A stretch of 64,000 nucleotides of DNA from Sinorhizobium sp. RAC02 (GCF_001713395.1 NZ_CP016450.1:1612001-1676000), one strand, 5' to 3'. Positions 1 to 9,887 are shown, numbered from the stretch's first letter. Program-made: numbers and translations. The notes: generated by a model not told the origin, from the sequence alone.

Positions 1-602
1 GTGAGGCTGGTAAGACCACCGGCCGGCGCGGAATAGATGCGGTCGATCTGCGTGCCGGTCTCGACGGTCGAGCCTTTGCCGGCATCGAAACGGTCGATGA
101 TGTGCTCGAGCTGCGTCGGCGTCAGATCCTCGAAACTGTCCTTGAAGATCATGATCATCGGCGCGTTGACGCAGGCGCCCTGACACTCGACTTCTTCCCA
201 GGACAGCGTGCCGCTCTCGTTGAGATGGAAAGGCTCGGCGTGGATGCGCTTCTTGCAGACGTTGATCAGGTCTTCCGCGCCGCGCAGCATGCAGGGCGTC
301 GTGCCGCAAACCTGGACATGGGCGCGCGTACCGACCGGCAGCAGCTGGAATTGCGTGTAGAAGGTCGCGACCTCAAGCACGCGGATATAGGCCATGTCGA
401 GCATGTCGGCGACGGATTCGATCGCCGCCTTGGTGACCCAGCCATCCTGCTCCTGCGCCCGCATGAGAAGCGGGATGACCGCCGACTGCTGGCGGCCCTT
501 CGGGTACTTGTTGATCGTTGCCTTGGCCCAGGTCGCATTCTCCTTGGAGAAGGCGAAGCTTGCGGGCTGGACATTGTCTTCGGCTAGTCGACGAACGGAC
601 AT
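1..602 (-). CDS. nuoE: NADH-quinone oxidoreductase subunit E (partial, C-terminus outside window)
   Basis: This is the 24-kDa-type subunit of respiratory complex I, the peripheral-arm protein that carries the N1a [2Fe-2S] cluster in a thioredoxin-like fold. The reading frame starts with ATG at 602 and stays open to base 1, giving about 200 visible residues. The visible part has the helical N-terminal segment and the cluster motifs CGTTPC and CQGAC, whose four cysteines are the expected ligands. It follows the small secreted protein by 16 bases and belongs to the minus-strand nuo operon (nuoA-B-C-D-x-E). The remainder, usually a Rhizobiales-type C-terminal extension, lies outside the window. 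Confidence 0.95.
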   Translation of the reverse strand, partial: MSVRRLAEDNVQPASFAFSKENATWAKATINKYPKGRQQSAVIPLLMRAQEQDGWVTKAAIESVADMLDMAYIRVLEVATFYTQFQLLPVGTRAHVQVCGTTPCMLRGAEDLINVCKKRIHAEPFHLNESGTLSWEEVECQGACVNAPMIMIFKDSFEDLTPTQLEHIIDRFDAGKGSTVETGTQIDRIYSAPAGGLTSL

Positions 603-618
603 TCTGTAACGCCTTGTG

Positions 619-864
619 TCAGTTAATCTGTCGGCACTGCGTTTCCGTCGTGTTGACGAACTCGCAGGCATAGGCCGACTTGTCATTCTGCATGAATACG
701 ACGTAGCGGCTGCCGTTCGGCGCCGCCGCCTTGATCTGGTAGCCCTGGCTCGCCAGTTCGCCGATGGTGGACGACACGATCGGCGGCTCCTCCGCCTGCT
801 GCGCGTTTGCGGCAGCGGCGGTCAGAAGCACGGCGGCGATGGCAGGGACCAGTTTCAGCATCAA
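619..864 (-). CDS. small exported hypothetical protein inside the nuo operon
   Basis: The 81-residue protein has a clear signal peptide (basic start MMLK, a hydrophobic core of about 15 residues and an ANAQ cleavage site near residue 21). The mature part is about 60 residues with two cysteines (YACEF and TQCRQ) that could form a disulfide. Its start overlaps the nuoD stop by 4 bases, so it is probably translationally coupled, and nuoE follows 16 bases later. It is not a canonical complex I subunit. A periplasmic location does not fit the cytoplasmic peripheral arm around it, so a role in assembly or in the membrane/periplasmic side is only a guess. I do not recognise a named family. Confidence 0.8.
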   Translation of the reverse strand: MMLKLVPAIAAVLLTAAAANAQQAEEPPIVSSTIGELASQGYQIKAAAPNGSRYVVFMQNDKSAYACEFVNTTETQCRQIN

Positions 865-2051
865 CGGTCAACCTCTCCGAACACGATGTCGAGGGAGCCG
901 AGGATTGCCGACACGTCGGCGAGCTGGTGGCCGCGACAGATGAAATCCATCGCCTGGAGATGGGCGTAGCCCGGGGCGCGGATCTTGCAGCGGTAGGGCT
1001 TGTTGGTACCGTCGGCGACGACATAGACGCCGAACTCGCCCTTCGGCGCTTCGACGGCTGCGTACACTTCGCCGGCCGGCACGTGGTAGCCTTCGGTATA
1101 GAGCTTGAAATGGTGGATGAGCCCTTCCATCGAACGCTTCATCTGGCCACGCTTCGGCGGAACCATCTTGCCGTCGATCGAGGAGACCGGGCCGACCTTG
1201 GCGATACCGAGCAGGCGATCGACGCACTGGCGCATGATCTTGGCCGATTCGCGCATTTCGATCATGCGGATCACGTAACGGTCGTAGCAGTCGCCGTTCT
1301 TGCCAATCGGAATGTCGAAGTCGAGGTCGGAATAGCACTCATAGGGCTGCGAGCGGCGCAGGTCCCAGGCAGCGCCCGAACCGCGCACCATGACGCCCGA
1401 AAAACCCCAGGCCCAGCAATCTTCCAGCTTCACGACGCCGATATCGACGTTGCGCTGCTTGAAGATGCGGTTGCCGGTCAAGAGTTCGTCGATGTCGTCA
1501 ACGGTCTTCAGGAACGGGTCGATCCACTTGCCGATGTCTTCCACCAGCTCGTGCGGCAGGTCCTGGTGCACGCCGCCCGGACGGATGTAGGCCGAGTGCA
1601 TGCGCGCGCCACAGGCACGCTCGTAGAACACCATCAGCTTTTCGCGCTCCTCGAAGCCCCAGAGCGGCGGCGTCAGCGCGCCGACGTCCATGGCCTGGGT
1701 CGTCACGTTGAGAAGATGCGAGAGAATGCGGCCGATTTCGGAATAGAGCACGCGGATCAACTGGCCGCGGATTGGAACTTCGGTGCCCGTCAGGCGCTCG
1801 ACGGCGAGCGCGAAGGCATGCTCCTGGTTCATCGGCGCCACGTAGTCGAGGCGGTCGAAATAGGGCACGGCCTGAAGATAGGTCTTCGTCTCGATCAGTT
1901 TCTCGGTGCCGCGGTGCAGCAGGCCGATATGCGGATCGACGCGCTCGACGATTTCACCGTCGAGCTCCAGCACGAGGCGCAACACCCCGTGTGCCGCCGG
2001 GTGCTGCGGCCCGAAGTTGATGTTGAAATTGCGAACGTTGTGCTCGTTCAT
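861..2051 (-). CDS. nuoD: NADH-quinone oxidoreductase subunit D
   Basis: This is the 49-kDa subunit of complex I, which with NuoB forms the quinone-reduction chamber. The 396-residue length is typical for alphaproteobacteria, where nuoC and nuoD are separate genes. Visible landmarks are the N-terminal [11 protein letters not shown] segment, whose histidines line the quinone site, the GLLHRGTEK segment and the C-terminal [13 protein letters not shown] end. It lies 48 bases after nuoC and overlaps the next small gene by 4 bases. Confidence 0.98.
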   Translation of the reverse strand: MNEHNVRNFNINFGPQHPAAHGVLRLVLELDGEIVERVDPHIGLLHRGTEKLIETKTYLQAVPYFDRLDYVAPMNQEHAFALAVERLTGTEVPIRGQLIRVLYSEIGRILSHLLNVTTQAMDVGALTPPLWGFEEREKLMVFYERACGARMHSAYIRPGGVHQDLPHELVEDIGKWIDPFLKTVDDIDELLTGNRIFKQRNVDIGVVKLEDCWAWGFSGVMVRGSGAAWDLRRSQPYECYSDLDFDIPIGKNGDCYDRYVIRMIEMRESAKIMRQCVDRLLGIAKVGPVSSIDGKMVPPKRGQMKRSMEGLIHHFKLYTEGYHVPAGEVYAAVEAPKGEFGVYVVADGTNKPYRCKIRAPGYAHLQAMDFICRGHQLADVSAILGSLDIVFGEVDR

Positions 2052-2099
2052 ACCGCTTGCTCCAGAGGTAGGCGCCCTGGCGGGCCGCCTGACCCAAAA

Positions 2100-2705
2100 T
2101 CAGTTCTGCTTCGCCTTCTCGTCGCCCGGCAGCACGTAATCCGTGCCCTCCCACGGCGAGAGAAAATCGAAGTTGCGGAATTCCTGCTTCAGTTCGACGG
2201 GCTCGTACACGACGCGCTTGACCTCGTCGTCGTACCGCACTTCCACGAAGCCGGTTGTCGGGAAGTCCTTGCGCAGCGGATGCCCCTCGAAACCATAGTC
2301 GGTAAGGATGCGGCGCAGGTCCGGGTGGCCAGTGAAGAGGATGCCGTACATGTCGTAGGCTTCGCGCTCGAACCAGTCGGCACCCGGATAGACCGCGCAG
2401 GCGGACGGCACGGGAACGTCCTCGCCGGTCGCAACCTTGATGCGCACGCGCAGGTTCTGGCGCGGCGACAGCAGGTGATAGACCACGTCGAAGCGGTCGG
2501 CGCGCGCCGGCCAGTCCACGCCGCAGATATCGACGAAGTTGATGAACCCGCACTGCACGTCATCGCGCAGGAAGGTCAGAAGACCGATGATGCGCGCACC
2601 GTCCGTCTTCAGGGTGAGTTCGCCATAGGCGATGTCGGCCGAGGCTATAAGGTGGCCTGCCGCTTCGCCGATATGGGAAGAAAGCTCCTGGAGGGCTTCG
2701 CTCAT
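2100..2705 (-). CDS. nuoC: NADH-quinone oxidoreductase subunit C
   Basis: This is the 30-kDa subunit of the complex I connecting module. The 201 residues include the family signature ERE(A)YDMYGI followed by the [16 protein letters not shown] segment, then the short C-terminal tail with the FDFLSPWEG motif. It is 18 bases downstream of nuoB and 48 bases upstream of nuoD, in the usual operon order. No cofactor is bound by this subunit. Confidence 0.97.
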   Translation of the reverse strand: MSEALQELSSHIGEAAGHLIASADIAYGELTLKTDGARIIGLLTFLRDDVQCGFINFVDICGVDWPARADRFDVVYHLLSPRQNLRVRIKVATGEDVPVPSACAVYPGADWFEREAYDMYGILFTGHPDLRRILTDYGFEGHPLRKDFPTTGFVEVRYDDEVKRVVYEPVELKQEFRNFDFLSPWEGTDYVLPGDEKAKQN

Positions 2706-2723
2706 GTGTAAAGTCCCCTACCC

Positions 2724-3305
2724 TTAACGCTCGATCGTACCGGTCCGGCGGATCTTCTTCTGCAGCAGGAGCACACCGTAAAGGAGCGCTTCCGCCGTGG
2801 GAGGACAGCCTGGTACATAGATGTCGACCGGCACCACGCGGTCACAGCCGCGCACCACCGAATAGGAATAGTGATAATATCCACCGCCATTGGCGCAGGA
2901 ACCCATCGAGATGACGTAACGCGGCTCCGGCATCTGGTCGTAGACCTTGCGGAGCGCGGGCGCCATCTTGTTGGTCAGCGTGCCAGCGACGATCATGACG
3001 TCGGACTGCCGCGGAGAGGCGCGCGGTGCGAAGCCGAAACGCTCGACGTCATAACGCGGCATCGAAAGCTGCATCATCTCGACCGCACAGCAGGCGAGAC
3101 CGAAGGTCATCCACATCAGCGAGCCGGTACGGGCCCAGGTAATGAGCTCGTCCGTCGACGTGACGAGAAAACCCTTGTCGGCGAGTTCGTTATTGATCTC
3201 GCCGAAATAGGCGTCGTTGCTGCCGATGGGCTTGCCGGTTGAGGGATCGATGATCCCCTTCGGCTGCTGCGCAACGAGCGTGGTGCTGGTATGAGCTACT
3301 CCCAT
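2724..3305 (-). CDS. nuoB: NADH-quinone oxidoreductase subunit B
   Basis: This subunit holds the terminal N2 [4Fe-4S] cluster that hands electrons to quinone. The cluster ligands are visible in [10 protein letters not shown] (the adjacent cysteine pair), GSCANGGG and VPGCPP. The frame is open further upstream, but the ATG at 3305 gives a 193-residue protein of normal length beginning [10 protein letters not shown]. That start overlaps the 3' end of nuoA by 10 bases, consistent with translational coupling. A longer start at 3416 would only add residues that shadow nuoA. Confidence 0.97.
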   Translation of the reverse strand: MGVAHTSTTLVAQQPKGIIDPSTGKPIGSNDAYFGEINNELADKGFLVTSTDELITWARTGSLMWMTFGLACCAVEMMQLSMPRYDVERFGFAPRASPRQSDVMIVAGTLTNKMAPALRKVYDQMPEPRYVISMGSCANGGGYYHYSYSVVRGCDRVVPVDIYVPGCPPTAEALLYGVLLLQKKIRRTGTIER

Positions 3306-3661
3306 TCGAGTGCTCCCTTCTTCCATTCGTAGATAAAGCCGATGGTCAGGACACCGAGGAAGACCATCATCGACCAGAAGCCGAACCAGCCCATGTCGCC
3401 GAACGAAACGGCCCACGGGAAGAGGAAGGCCACTTCAAGATCGAAGATGATGAAGAGGATCGACACCAGATAGAAGCGGATGTCGAATTTCATGCGCGCA
3501 TCGTCAAACGCATTGAAGCCGCATTCGTAAGCAGAGAGCTTTTCCGAATCCGGTGCCTTGTGTGCGACGGCAAACGGCGCAACCAGCAGTGCAATGCCGA
3601 TCACGAGCGCGATACCGATGAAGATGGCGATCGGAATATAGGAACCGAGAAGTTCAGTCAT
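3296..3661 (-). CDS. nuoA: NADH-quinone oxidoreductase subunit A
   Basis: This is the small membrane subunit at the junction of the peripheral and membrane arms. The 121 residues contain three hydrophobic segments (about residues 10-32, 65-85 and 92-112) and the conserved loop [12 protein letters not shown] between the first and second, whose cysteine is the known accessible residue of this family. It is the first gene of the nuo operon in this window. The 266 bases upstream hold no gene and must contain the operon promoter; the best match I see is a weak TTGCGC/TAACCA pair with 17-base spacing near 3750-3778, which I would not rely on. Confidence 0.97.
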   Translation of the reverse strand: MTELLGSYIPIAIFIGIALVIGIALLVAPFAVAHKAPDSEKLSAYECGFNAFDDARMKFDIRFYLVSILFIIFDLEVAFLFPWAVSFGDMGWFGFWSMMVFLGVLTIGFIYEWKKGALEWE

Positions 3662-3927
3662 TGGCGTCCATCCTGCCTGCTAACGGCGCCGGAGAGACGC
3701 CTGTTGGTCCAAGACCTGCAAGCCGAAAAAGTATGTTGCAACGCCAAAGTGGTTAGCGCAGTGAGCGTCCCTGCGCAAGGCTTTGTCCGGCTTTCGCCGC
3801 AATCATTGTGTTCTTTTCGCGATCACCCGGAAAGCCCAGCGGCAAAGCCATTTAAATCGTTACGATTTCAGGAATGACAGGGTGCGGGACGTTTCGCCGC
3901 AGTACCAAAGCGAAAGCCTTTTCCCGC

Positions 3928-4815
3928 CTAGTTCGCATTGAGGTTGAGCATCGGGACAGAACCGCCGGGCAGCATGGTGCGCGGCAGCTGGCCGTCCCAT
4001 TTTTCCGCCTGCGTCAGCGAAACCAGGCCCGGATTGTCCTTCAGCGCATCACCGCGCAGCTTGATCGCACCGGCTTCCGCCTCGCCGCGCAGCGTGATCG
4101 CCTCCGACTCAGCCTGCGCCGCCAGACGCACGGCATCGGCCTGCGCCTGCGCATCCGCGCGGCGGGCATCAGCCTGCGCACGGGCCTGCGTCACGGTGAT
4201 CTCGGCCTGCACCTTTTCGCGCTCGGCATTCTGCCGCAGGCGCTGCACCTCGACCTCCGCCAGCATGCGCTGTTCGATGCTCGCCTCGTAAGCCTCGGAG
4301 AAATCGATGTTCTCGATCTGCACGCTGTCGATGGTGACGGGTCCGGAAATGCCTTCCTGGATCGCGGAGGCGACCTCGGCGTTGAGCCGCCCGCGCTCCT
4401 GGATGGCGGTGACCGCATTGAAGCGACCGAAAACCGTCTTGGTTTCCTCGAAGACCTTGCGCTCAATCAGGCGCGACAACAGGCCGTCCTCGCCACCATA
4501 GTTGGCATAGACCTCCTGCACGCGGTCGGCGGGAATGCGGTAGTTCACGGACAGGCGGATATCGGCGGGTTGCTGGTCGCGGCTATAGGCCTCCATCTTG
4601 TCGTAGACGGCCGCTTTGGATTGCACGGAGACCCGCACGATCGAATCGATCAGCGGCAGCTTGAAGCCGAGCCCGGGTTCGGCCGTGCCCACCACCGCGC
4701 CGTAGCGCAGAATCACGCCACGCTCGCCCTGGTCGACGGTGAACCACGAGCCGAAGACGACGCTCAACGCGACGAGCACGGCAAGACCGCTCAGAACCAT
4801 GGTGACGTAACGCAT
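3928..4815 (-). CDS. prohibitin-type SPFH/Band 7 membrane protein
   Basis: The 295-residue protein has one N-terminal membrane anchor (about residues 5-24), an SPFH/Band 7 domain (about 25-190; note GERGVILRYGAV and the later IENIDFSEAYEASIEQR segment) and a long Ala/Glu/Arg-rich coiled coil (about 190-255). This is the prohibitin layout. Family members form ring-like membrane assemblies that act as scaffolds and can modulate membrane proteases such as FtsH. It points the same way as nuo but is separated from it by 266 bases, so it is probably a separate transcript. Confidence 0.88.
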   Translation of the reverse strand: MRYVTMVLSGLAVLVALSVVFGSWFTVDQGERGVILRYGAVVGTAEPGLGFKLPLIDSIVRVSVQSKAAVYDKMEAYSRDQQPADIRLSVNYRIPADRVQEVYANYGGEDGLLSRLIERKVFEETKTVFGRFNAVTAIQERGRLNAEVASAIQEGISGPVTIDSVQIENIDFSEAYEASIEQRMLAEVEVQRLRQNAEREKVQAEITVTQARAQADARRADAQAQADAVRLAAQAESEAITLRGEAEAGAIKLRGDALKDNPGLVSLTQAEKWDGQLPRTMLPGGSVPMLNLNAN

Positions 4816-4973
4816 GCGAATCCCCCTCTTCGATCAGGCAAAGCTATAACGAAGACGGAGCGAAGGCGGAAAACATTCAGCGCGGGCGGTAAAAATCCTG
4901 GAAGAAAGAGCGCCGAAGTGCGCATCAAGTGCCGGATAAGGAAACGGCACCAAATGCAGGAAGGAAAAAGAAA

Positions 4974-5050
4974 TGGCGCGAGTGACGGGGCTCGAACCCG
5001 CGACCTCCGGCGTGACAGGCCGGCACTCTAACCAACTGAGCTACACCCGC
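4974..5050 (-). tRNA. tRNA-Asp (GTC), distal copy
   Basis: The minus strand folds as a 77-base tRNA including the encoded CCA end. The acceptor arms are GCGGGTG and CACTCGC, and the anticodon loop CTGTCAC reads GTC. It is identical in the tRNA body to the copy 47 bases upstream, so the two are a tandem duplication read from one promoter. Confidence 0.97.
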
Positions 5051-5097
5051 GCATCTTTTTTTCCTTGCGGATCCGAATGTTCGTCCGGTCTTTCGAG

Positions 5098-5174
5098 TGG
5101 CGCGAGTGACGGGGCTCGAACCCGCGACCTCCGGCGTGACAGGCCGGCACTCTAACCAACTGAGCTACACCCGC
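5098..5174 (-). tRNA. tRNA-Asp (GTC), proximal copy
   Basis: This is the first transcribed of two tandem tRNA-Asp genes, 77 bases with encoded CCA, anticodon GTC and a canonical TTCGAG T-loop. A strong promoter match lies about 65-95 bases upstream. Confidence 0.97.
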
Positions 5175-5239
5175 ATCCTCGAAAGTAACCGGATGGCGAA
5201 GCATCCGTACCGAGCGGCCTGCGCCGTTCGATGAGCGGC

Positions 5240-5268
5240 TAACTAAGGGGTTCGCCTGTGGGTGTCAA
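5240..5268 (-). promoter_or_regulatory. sigma70-type promoter of the tandem tRNA-Asp genes
   Basis: On the minus strand the -35 box is TTGACA (5268-5263) and the -10 box is TAGTTA (5245-5240), with exactly 17 bases between. The predicted transcript start near 5233 leaves a leader of about 59 bases before the first tRNA-Asp. Confidence 0.65.
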
Positions 5269-5371
5269 GCAGCTTTCAAGACAAAAGAATGACGCATGGC
5301 GAAATGTTTCCACAGCCCGCCGCATCTCCATGGGTCCATTCAAAAAAATGCAAAAACTTTACGATAGCCTC

Positions 5372-5400
5372 TTGCGGATTGATCCGGTTCCGCATAGATC
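5372..5400 (+). promoter_or_regulatory. candidate promoter of tRNA-Val
   Basis: TTGCGG (5372-5377) and TAGATC (5395-5400) are 17 bases apart and end 17 bases before the tRNA 5' end, the geometry expected for a stable-RNA promoter. The -10 box is only a fair match. Confidence 0.4.
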
Positions 5401-5417
5401 ACGGCCACCAACCCGGC

Positions 5418-5493
5418 GGGCGATTAGCTCAGTTGGTAGAGCGCCTCGTTTACACCGAGGATGTCGGCGGTTCGAGTCCGTCATCGCCCACCA
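5418..5493 (+). tRNA. tRNA-Val (TAC)
   Basis: A 76-base cloverleaf with encoded CCA. The acceptor arms are GGGCGAT and ATCGCCC, the anticodon stem is CCTCG/CGAGG and the loop TTTACAC gives anticodon TAC. It points away from the tRNA-Asp pair. Confidence 0.97.
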
Positions 5494-5678
5494 CTTCTTA
5501 TTCCTAAAAATGATGAAACAACCGCCAAGCTGCTCGCATGAGCGGCTCAAGGCGTCGCTTGAGGCAGGCCGCTTGACTTTTTCAAGGGGATGTCGAGTGC
5601 TGACGTCATGAGAAACCGTTGTCCACGCACCAGCATGACGCCATTTCTTGAAACGCCGCATTCATTGGAAAGCGGCGG

Positions 5679-7637
5679 ATGATAGCTGGTTTTCGTCATA
5701 CAGGCTGCTGGTCGGGCCGCAGCCGGCGCCTTACCCTCCTGACGCTTGCGGTGATCGGACTGGTGGCGGCCTTTTCCCAGTTGCCGGCCTGGTCGCTCGC
5801 GGATCTGCGTGCCTTCGACTATCTCTCCACGATCGATGATCCCCGACCGCCCGCCGATGGCCCTGTTGTCGTGGCGATCGATGAGCCGTCGCTGGCCGAT
5901 ATCAATGCGCAATGGCCCTGGCCGCGCGAATTGCACGCCCGGCTCGTGGAAAGCCTGCGCAAGGCCGGTGCCACGGCGATTGGCCTCGATATCATCTTCG
6001 CGGAACCCTCCAACCCGGCCTCCGACAATGCGCTCGCCAGGGTGCTCGGGCCGGATGTCGTGCTTGCGGGCGACGAGAGCCTGATCGTCACGCCGCAGGC
6101 CGACCAGCTTCTGCGCACCACGCCGCTGCCGGCCTTCACCGAGGCCGGCGCGGTGACGGGCATTGCCTCCATTGCGCTCGGCGGTGACGGGGTTTTCCGC
6201 GATCTGCCGGGCTATGATGACGGCTTTGCCATGGCGCTCGCCCGCATTGTTGGAAAAGAGACAGTGCCGCCGGCTGATAAACTGCTGCAATCCTTCGGCC
6301 CGTCGCGCAGCTATCCGACGGTCTCCTACTATCAGGCGCTCGATCCAGAAAACATGCTGCCGAAGGACACGTTCAAGGGACGGGTGGTGATCGTCGGCCT
6401 CAGCCTGCAGAACGCGCCGGCGCTCAATTCCGGCGGCGCGGATGCCTTTGCGACGTCCTACACCCTTCATACCGGCCAACTCGTGCCCGGCGCGGAGATC
6501 CAGGCGACGATTTTCGACAATCTGACGTCGGATGTCGCCATTACCCGCGCCGGCACGCCCGTCGCCATCGGCGCCGTTGCGCTTGCGGCCCTGCTTTCTG
6601 CCGTCATCGTACGCAACGCGACCCGCTGGCAGACCATTGCGCTTGGACTTTTTGCGGTGGTGGCGATCGGCCTCGTTAGCTACGCGCTCATTCGCACGGC
6701 GAATGTCTTCGTTTCGCCGATCGGCCCGACGATCGCCCTGCTGCTGGTCGCGGCCGGCCAGACAGCGCTCGACTATGCGGAAGAACGGCGGCGGCGGCGC
6801 GAGATCGTGCGCGCCTTCTCGCAATACCTTTCCCCTGCCCTCGTGGAACGTCTGGCGCGTGATCCATCGCAGTTGAAGCTTGGCGGTGAGCGCCGAACGC
6901 TCTCGATTCTTTTCTGCGATGTGCGCGGCTTCACCACCATCGCCGAGGCGTTGAAAGACGATCCGGAGCAATTGACCGCGCTGATCAACCGGCTGCTGAC
7001 GCCGCTCTCCGACATCGTGCTCAAACATGGCGGCACGATCGACAAATATATCGGCGACTGCCTGATGGCCTTCTGGAACGCACCGCTCGACGATCCGGAA
7101 CACGCCCATCATTCCGTCGCCGCCGCGCTGGACATGCTGGATGCCATGGCGGCGCTCAATGCCGAACTACGCGCCGAGGCGAGCGCCAATGGCACCACCT
7201 ACCATCCGCTGCGAATCGGCATCGGTATCAACACGGGGGACTGCGTGGTCGGCAACATGGGCTCCCTGCAGCGATTCGATTACTCCGTGCTGGGCGACGC
7301 GGTGAACCTCGCCTCACGCCTCGAGGGGGCTTCGAAGCTGTATGGCGTGCCGCTCTTGATCGGCGAGCAGACGGCGCGGTTTGCCGAGGCGGATTTCGCG
7401 GTGCTGGAACTGGATCGCATCACGGTGAAGGGCCGCACGACGGCCGCCCCCGTCTACACCGTCGCGCGCAGCCTGCCGGAAGAGATCAAGGCGCTGCATG
7501 CCCGGCTCGTCGAAGACAAATATGCCGGTGATCTCACGGCAGACGACATGCGCTTCGACACGCTTGCGGAGGCCGCCCCGGCGCTTGCTCCCTACTATCA
7601 GACCGTAAGGTCCGGCCAGTTCACCGGCGGAGCCTGA
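5679..7637 (+). CDS. CHASE2-domain class III adenylate/guanylate cyclase
   Basis: The 652-residue receptor cyclase would make cAMP (or cGMP) in response to an extracytoplasmic signal. It has an N-terminal membrane segment (about 18-38), a periplasmic CHASE2 domain (about 45-285), three membrane helices (about 290-365) and a cytoplasmic class III cyclase domain (about 400-590). The cyclase motifs are intact: SILFCDVRGFTT with the first metal aspartate, KYIGDCLMAFWNAP with the second, and GINTGDCVVGNMGS followed by YSVLGDAVNLASRLE. Rhizobia typically carry many cyclases of this architecture. The gene stands alone between tRNA-Val and the hut cluster. Confidence 0.93.
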   Translation: MIAGFRHTGCWSGRSRRLTLLTLAVIGLVAAFSQLPAWSLADLRAFDYLSTIDDPRPPADGPVVVAIDEPSLADINAQWPWPRELHARLVESLRKAGATAIGLDIIFAEPSNPASDNALARVLGPDVVLAGDESLIVTPQADQLLRTTPLPAFTEAGAVTGIASIALGGDGVFRDLPGYDDGFAMALARIVGKETVPPADKLLQSFGPSRSYPTVSYYQALDPENMLPKDTFKGRVVIVGLSLQNAPALNSGGADAFATSYTLHTGQLVPGAEIQATIFDNLTSDVAITRAGTPVAIGAVALAALLSAVIVRNATRWQTIALGLFAVVAIGLVSYALIRTANVFVSPIGPTIALLLVAAGQTALDYAEERRRRREIVRAFSQYLSPALVERLARDPSQLKLGGERRTLSILFCDVRGFTTIAEALKDDPEQLTALINRLLTPLSDIVLKHGGTIDKYIGDCLMAFWNAPLDDPEHAHHSVAAALDMLDAMAALNAELRAEASANGTTYHPLRIGIGINTGDCVVGNMGSLQRFDYSVLGDAVNLASRLEGASKLYGVPLLIGEQTARFAEADFAVLELDRITVKGRTTAAPVYTVARSLPEEIKALHARLVEDKYAGDLTADDMRFDTLAEAAPALAPYYQTVRSGQFTGGA

Positions 7638-7640
7638 AAT

Positions 7641-8390
7641 TTACTTCGGATGAGTTGGGGCGAATTCGGCGACGAGTTCGTGTTTTTCGCCGGGATAGGT
7701 CAGCCGGACATGGGTGATGTAGACGCCGCCGCTCCAGGTTCGGCGTTCGACGACGAGACAGGGTGTGCCGGGCGCGATCGCCAGGAAACCGGCGGTGCGG
7801 CTATCGGCACCGACCGCACGGATGCGGTGTTCGGCAGCACTCCAGGGCACGCGGCTCATCAGCCAGGCGCCGGGGGCGATCGCGTCGAACGATTCGTCCG
7901 TGACCTCGGGCACCGCGGCGAGGTTGATCAGGCGATCCTCCAGGCAGAACGGCTGGGAGCCGGCAAAGTGCAGGGCCGAAATCTCCGCCAGCCGCGCCGA
8001 TTCGCCGAGTTCCATCAAACGCCGGTCGGCGGCCTTGGCGGGGCGATCGACGCGGGCGCGGCGCTCGTAGCGATACGGCAGACCGAGCGATTCGACTTCC
8101 AGGCGGATGTCATGGATTTCCAGCACCGCGGATTGGGCATGTGGGTGGGTGACGTAGCTGCCGGACTTGCGGCGGCGCTCGATGAGGCCGCGCTTGACCA
8201 GGTCGGTAATCGCCTTGTTCACCGTCATGCGCGAGCATTGGTACTGCTCGGTCAATTCGTGCTCGAAGGGAATGCGGTAGCCGGGCGGCCATTCGCCCGA
8301 CAGAATCTTACCCTCCACCTCTTCGAGGATGCGGCGGTGCAGCGAGGGCTCCTTTGCATCGGGGCGCGTCTTGTCCTCTTCGGTGGAAAT
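7641..8390 (-). CDS. hutC: histidine utilisation repressor (GntR/UTRA family), probable ATT start
   Basis: HutC represses hut genes until urocanate binds its UTRA domain. Residues SLHRRILEEVEGKIL to RRKSGSYV form the winged helix-turn-helix (with CSRMTVNKAI as recognition helix) and the rest is the UTRA effector domain. The only GTG/ATG in frame is GTG at 8318, which would delete the first helix of the DNA-binding domain. The frame is open back to 8438 without ATG, GTG or TTG. An ATT codon at 8390-8388 lies 5 bases after a perfect GGAGG (8400-8396) and would give 249 residues, so I place the start there. The gene follows hutF by about 83 bases on the same strand. A sequencing error at the start codon is the alternative. 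Confidence 0.85.
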   Translation of the reverse strand: MSTEEDKTRPDAKEPSLHRRILEEVEGKILSGEWPPGYRIPFEHELTEQYQCSRMTVNKAITDLVKRGLIERRRKSGSYVTHPHAQSAVLEIHDIRLEVESLGLPYRYERRARVDRPAKAADRRLMELGESARLAEISALHFAGSQPFCLEDRLINLAAVPEVTDESFDAIAPGAWLMSRVPWSAAEHRIRAVGADSRTAGFLAIAPGTPCLVVERRTWSGGVYITHVRLTYPGEKHELVAEFAPTHPK

Positions 8391-8473
8391 GGTCGCCTCC
8401 GCTGCTGCCGGGCGCAGATTCGCCCGGGCTTTAAAATGTCATAGGAAAGGCCGAAAAGCCTTTCAATACGTCC

Positions 8474-9817
8474 TCAGGCTTCGGCAAGGGCCTGCATCGT
8501 TCGGGTGAAGCGCTGGCCGATCGCCTCGCGCGCCACGTGACGCCCGCCCTCGACCTGCTTGCGGCCGTTGACCCAGACGCAATCGACCTCGGCACCGTTG
8601 GCAAAGATCCAGCCGTCGAGCAGCATGTCGCCGGCAAGGTCGAGGCCGTGACGGGTCTTGACGCTGACGAAGTCCGCGGCGCGTCCCGCAGCAAGTCCGG
8701 CTTCGACGCCGAGTGCTGCCGCCCCGCCGGCAACCGCGCCGTCGAACAGCGCCCGGCCAGTGGAACCACCGGGTGCGGCCAGCACATTGCGGGCGCGATG
8801 GGCGAGCCGCTCAGAATATTCGAGCTGGCGCAACTCGTCCGGCAGGCCGATGAGCACGTTGGAATCCGAACCGACACCGAATTGGCCACCGGCAGAGAAG
8901 AACTCCGCCGGGAACGTGCCGTCCCCGAGATTGGCTTCGGTGATCGGGCAAAGACCGGCAATGGCACCGGCTTCGGCCATGCCGCGCGTCTCGGCGTCCG
9001 TCATGTGCGTTGCATGGATGAAGCACCAGCGGCCATCCACCTTTTGATTATCGAGCAGCCACTCCACCGGGCGGCGACCGGACCAGGCGATGCTGTCCTC
9101 GACCTCCTTCACCTGTTCGGCGATGTGGATGTGGATCGGCTTGTCGCCAGCCATGGCGACGACGGCGGAAAGTTCGTCCGGCGTAACGGCACGCAGGCTG
9201 TGCGGGGCGACACCGGTGATGCCTTCAGGCAGGGCGGCGGTGAGCGCGCGGCAGCGCTCCAAGAGGGCCGCGTAGGAATCCCGATCGTTGATGAAGCGGC
9301 GCTGCCCCTCGCCCGGCGCGGTGCCGCCAAAGCCCGCATGAGCATAGAAGACGGGCAGCAAGGTGAGCGCGATGCCGGTCTCGGAGGCAGCCGACGCGAT
9401 GCGCGCCGCCATTTCCGCGACGTCGCCGTAGTGCCTGCCGTCCTTGTCGTGGTGCAGGTAGTGGAATTCGCCGACGCGGGTAAAGCCGGCCTCCAGCATT
9501 TCGACATAGAGCTGGGCGGCGACGGCCTCGACATCGTCCGGCGTCATGGAAAGCGCGAAGCGATACATGACGTTGCGCCAGCTCCAGAAGCTGTCGTTCC
9601 CCGGCCCGCGGGTTTCGGCCAGGCCCGCCATGCCGCGCTGGAAGGCGTGGCTGTGTAGGTTCGGCATGCCGGCGACGATCGTGTCGTGGCGCTCATCGCC
9701 GGGTGCGGCGGCAACGCCCGTTTCGACCTCGGCAATGCGACCGCTCTCGATGCGAATGCGGACATTGCTCGCCCAGCCGCCCGTCAGCAGCCCCTGCCTT
9801 GCATGAATGACGCCCAC
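8474..9817 (-). CDS. hutF: formimidoylglutamate deiminase
   Basis: HutF hydrolyses N-formimino-L-glutamate to N-formyl-L-glutamate and ammonia, the branch step of the five-step histidine pathway. It is an amidohydrolase-fold metalloenzyme; the metal motif HSHAFQRG follows GMPNL near residue 65 and further metal/catalytic histidines sit in IHIHIAEQ and FIHATHM. I take GTG at 9817 as the start because AGGAG lies 7 bases upstream and the protein then begins [11 protein letters not shown] with family-like length (447 residues). It is divergent from hutI and followed by hutC. Confidence 0.95.
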   Translation of the reverse strand: MGVIHARQGLLTGGWASNVRIRIESGRIAEVETGVAAAPGDERHDTIVAGMPNLHSHAFQRGMAGLAETRGPGNDSFWSWRNVMYRFALSMTPDDVEAVAAQLYVEMLEAGFTRVGEFHYLHHDKDGRHYGDVAEMAARIASAASETGIALTLLPVFYAHAGFGGTAPGEGQRRFINDRDSYAALLERCRALTAALPEGITGVAPHSLRAVTPDELSAVVAMAGDKPIHIHIAEQVKEVEDSIAWSGRRPVEWLLDNQKVDGRWCFIHATHMTDAETRGMAEAGAIAGLCPITEANLGDGTFPAEFFSAGGQFGVGSDSNVLIGLPDELRQLEYSERLAHRARNVLAAPGGSTGRALFDGAVAGGAAALGVEAGLAAGRAADFVSVKTRHGLDLAGDMLLDGWIFANGAEVDCVWVNGRKQVEGGRHVAREAIGQRFTRTMQALAEA

Positions 9818-9887
9818 GGCGTGTCTCCTCTCCCGGTGTGCCTGTTCGACGCCGAATTTCAAAATGGCTCTTGCGTCGATTGCGATT

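Noticed and set aside
807..2711. Long plus-strand open frame opposite nuoC-nuoD
   Set aside because: It is the antisense of well-supported nuo genes; high GC leaves long shadow frames in this genome.
5476..5678. tRNA-Val as an island attachment site
   Set aside because: No integrase follows and no repeat of the tRNA 3' end was seen elsewhere in the window.
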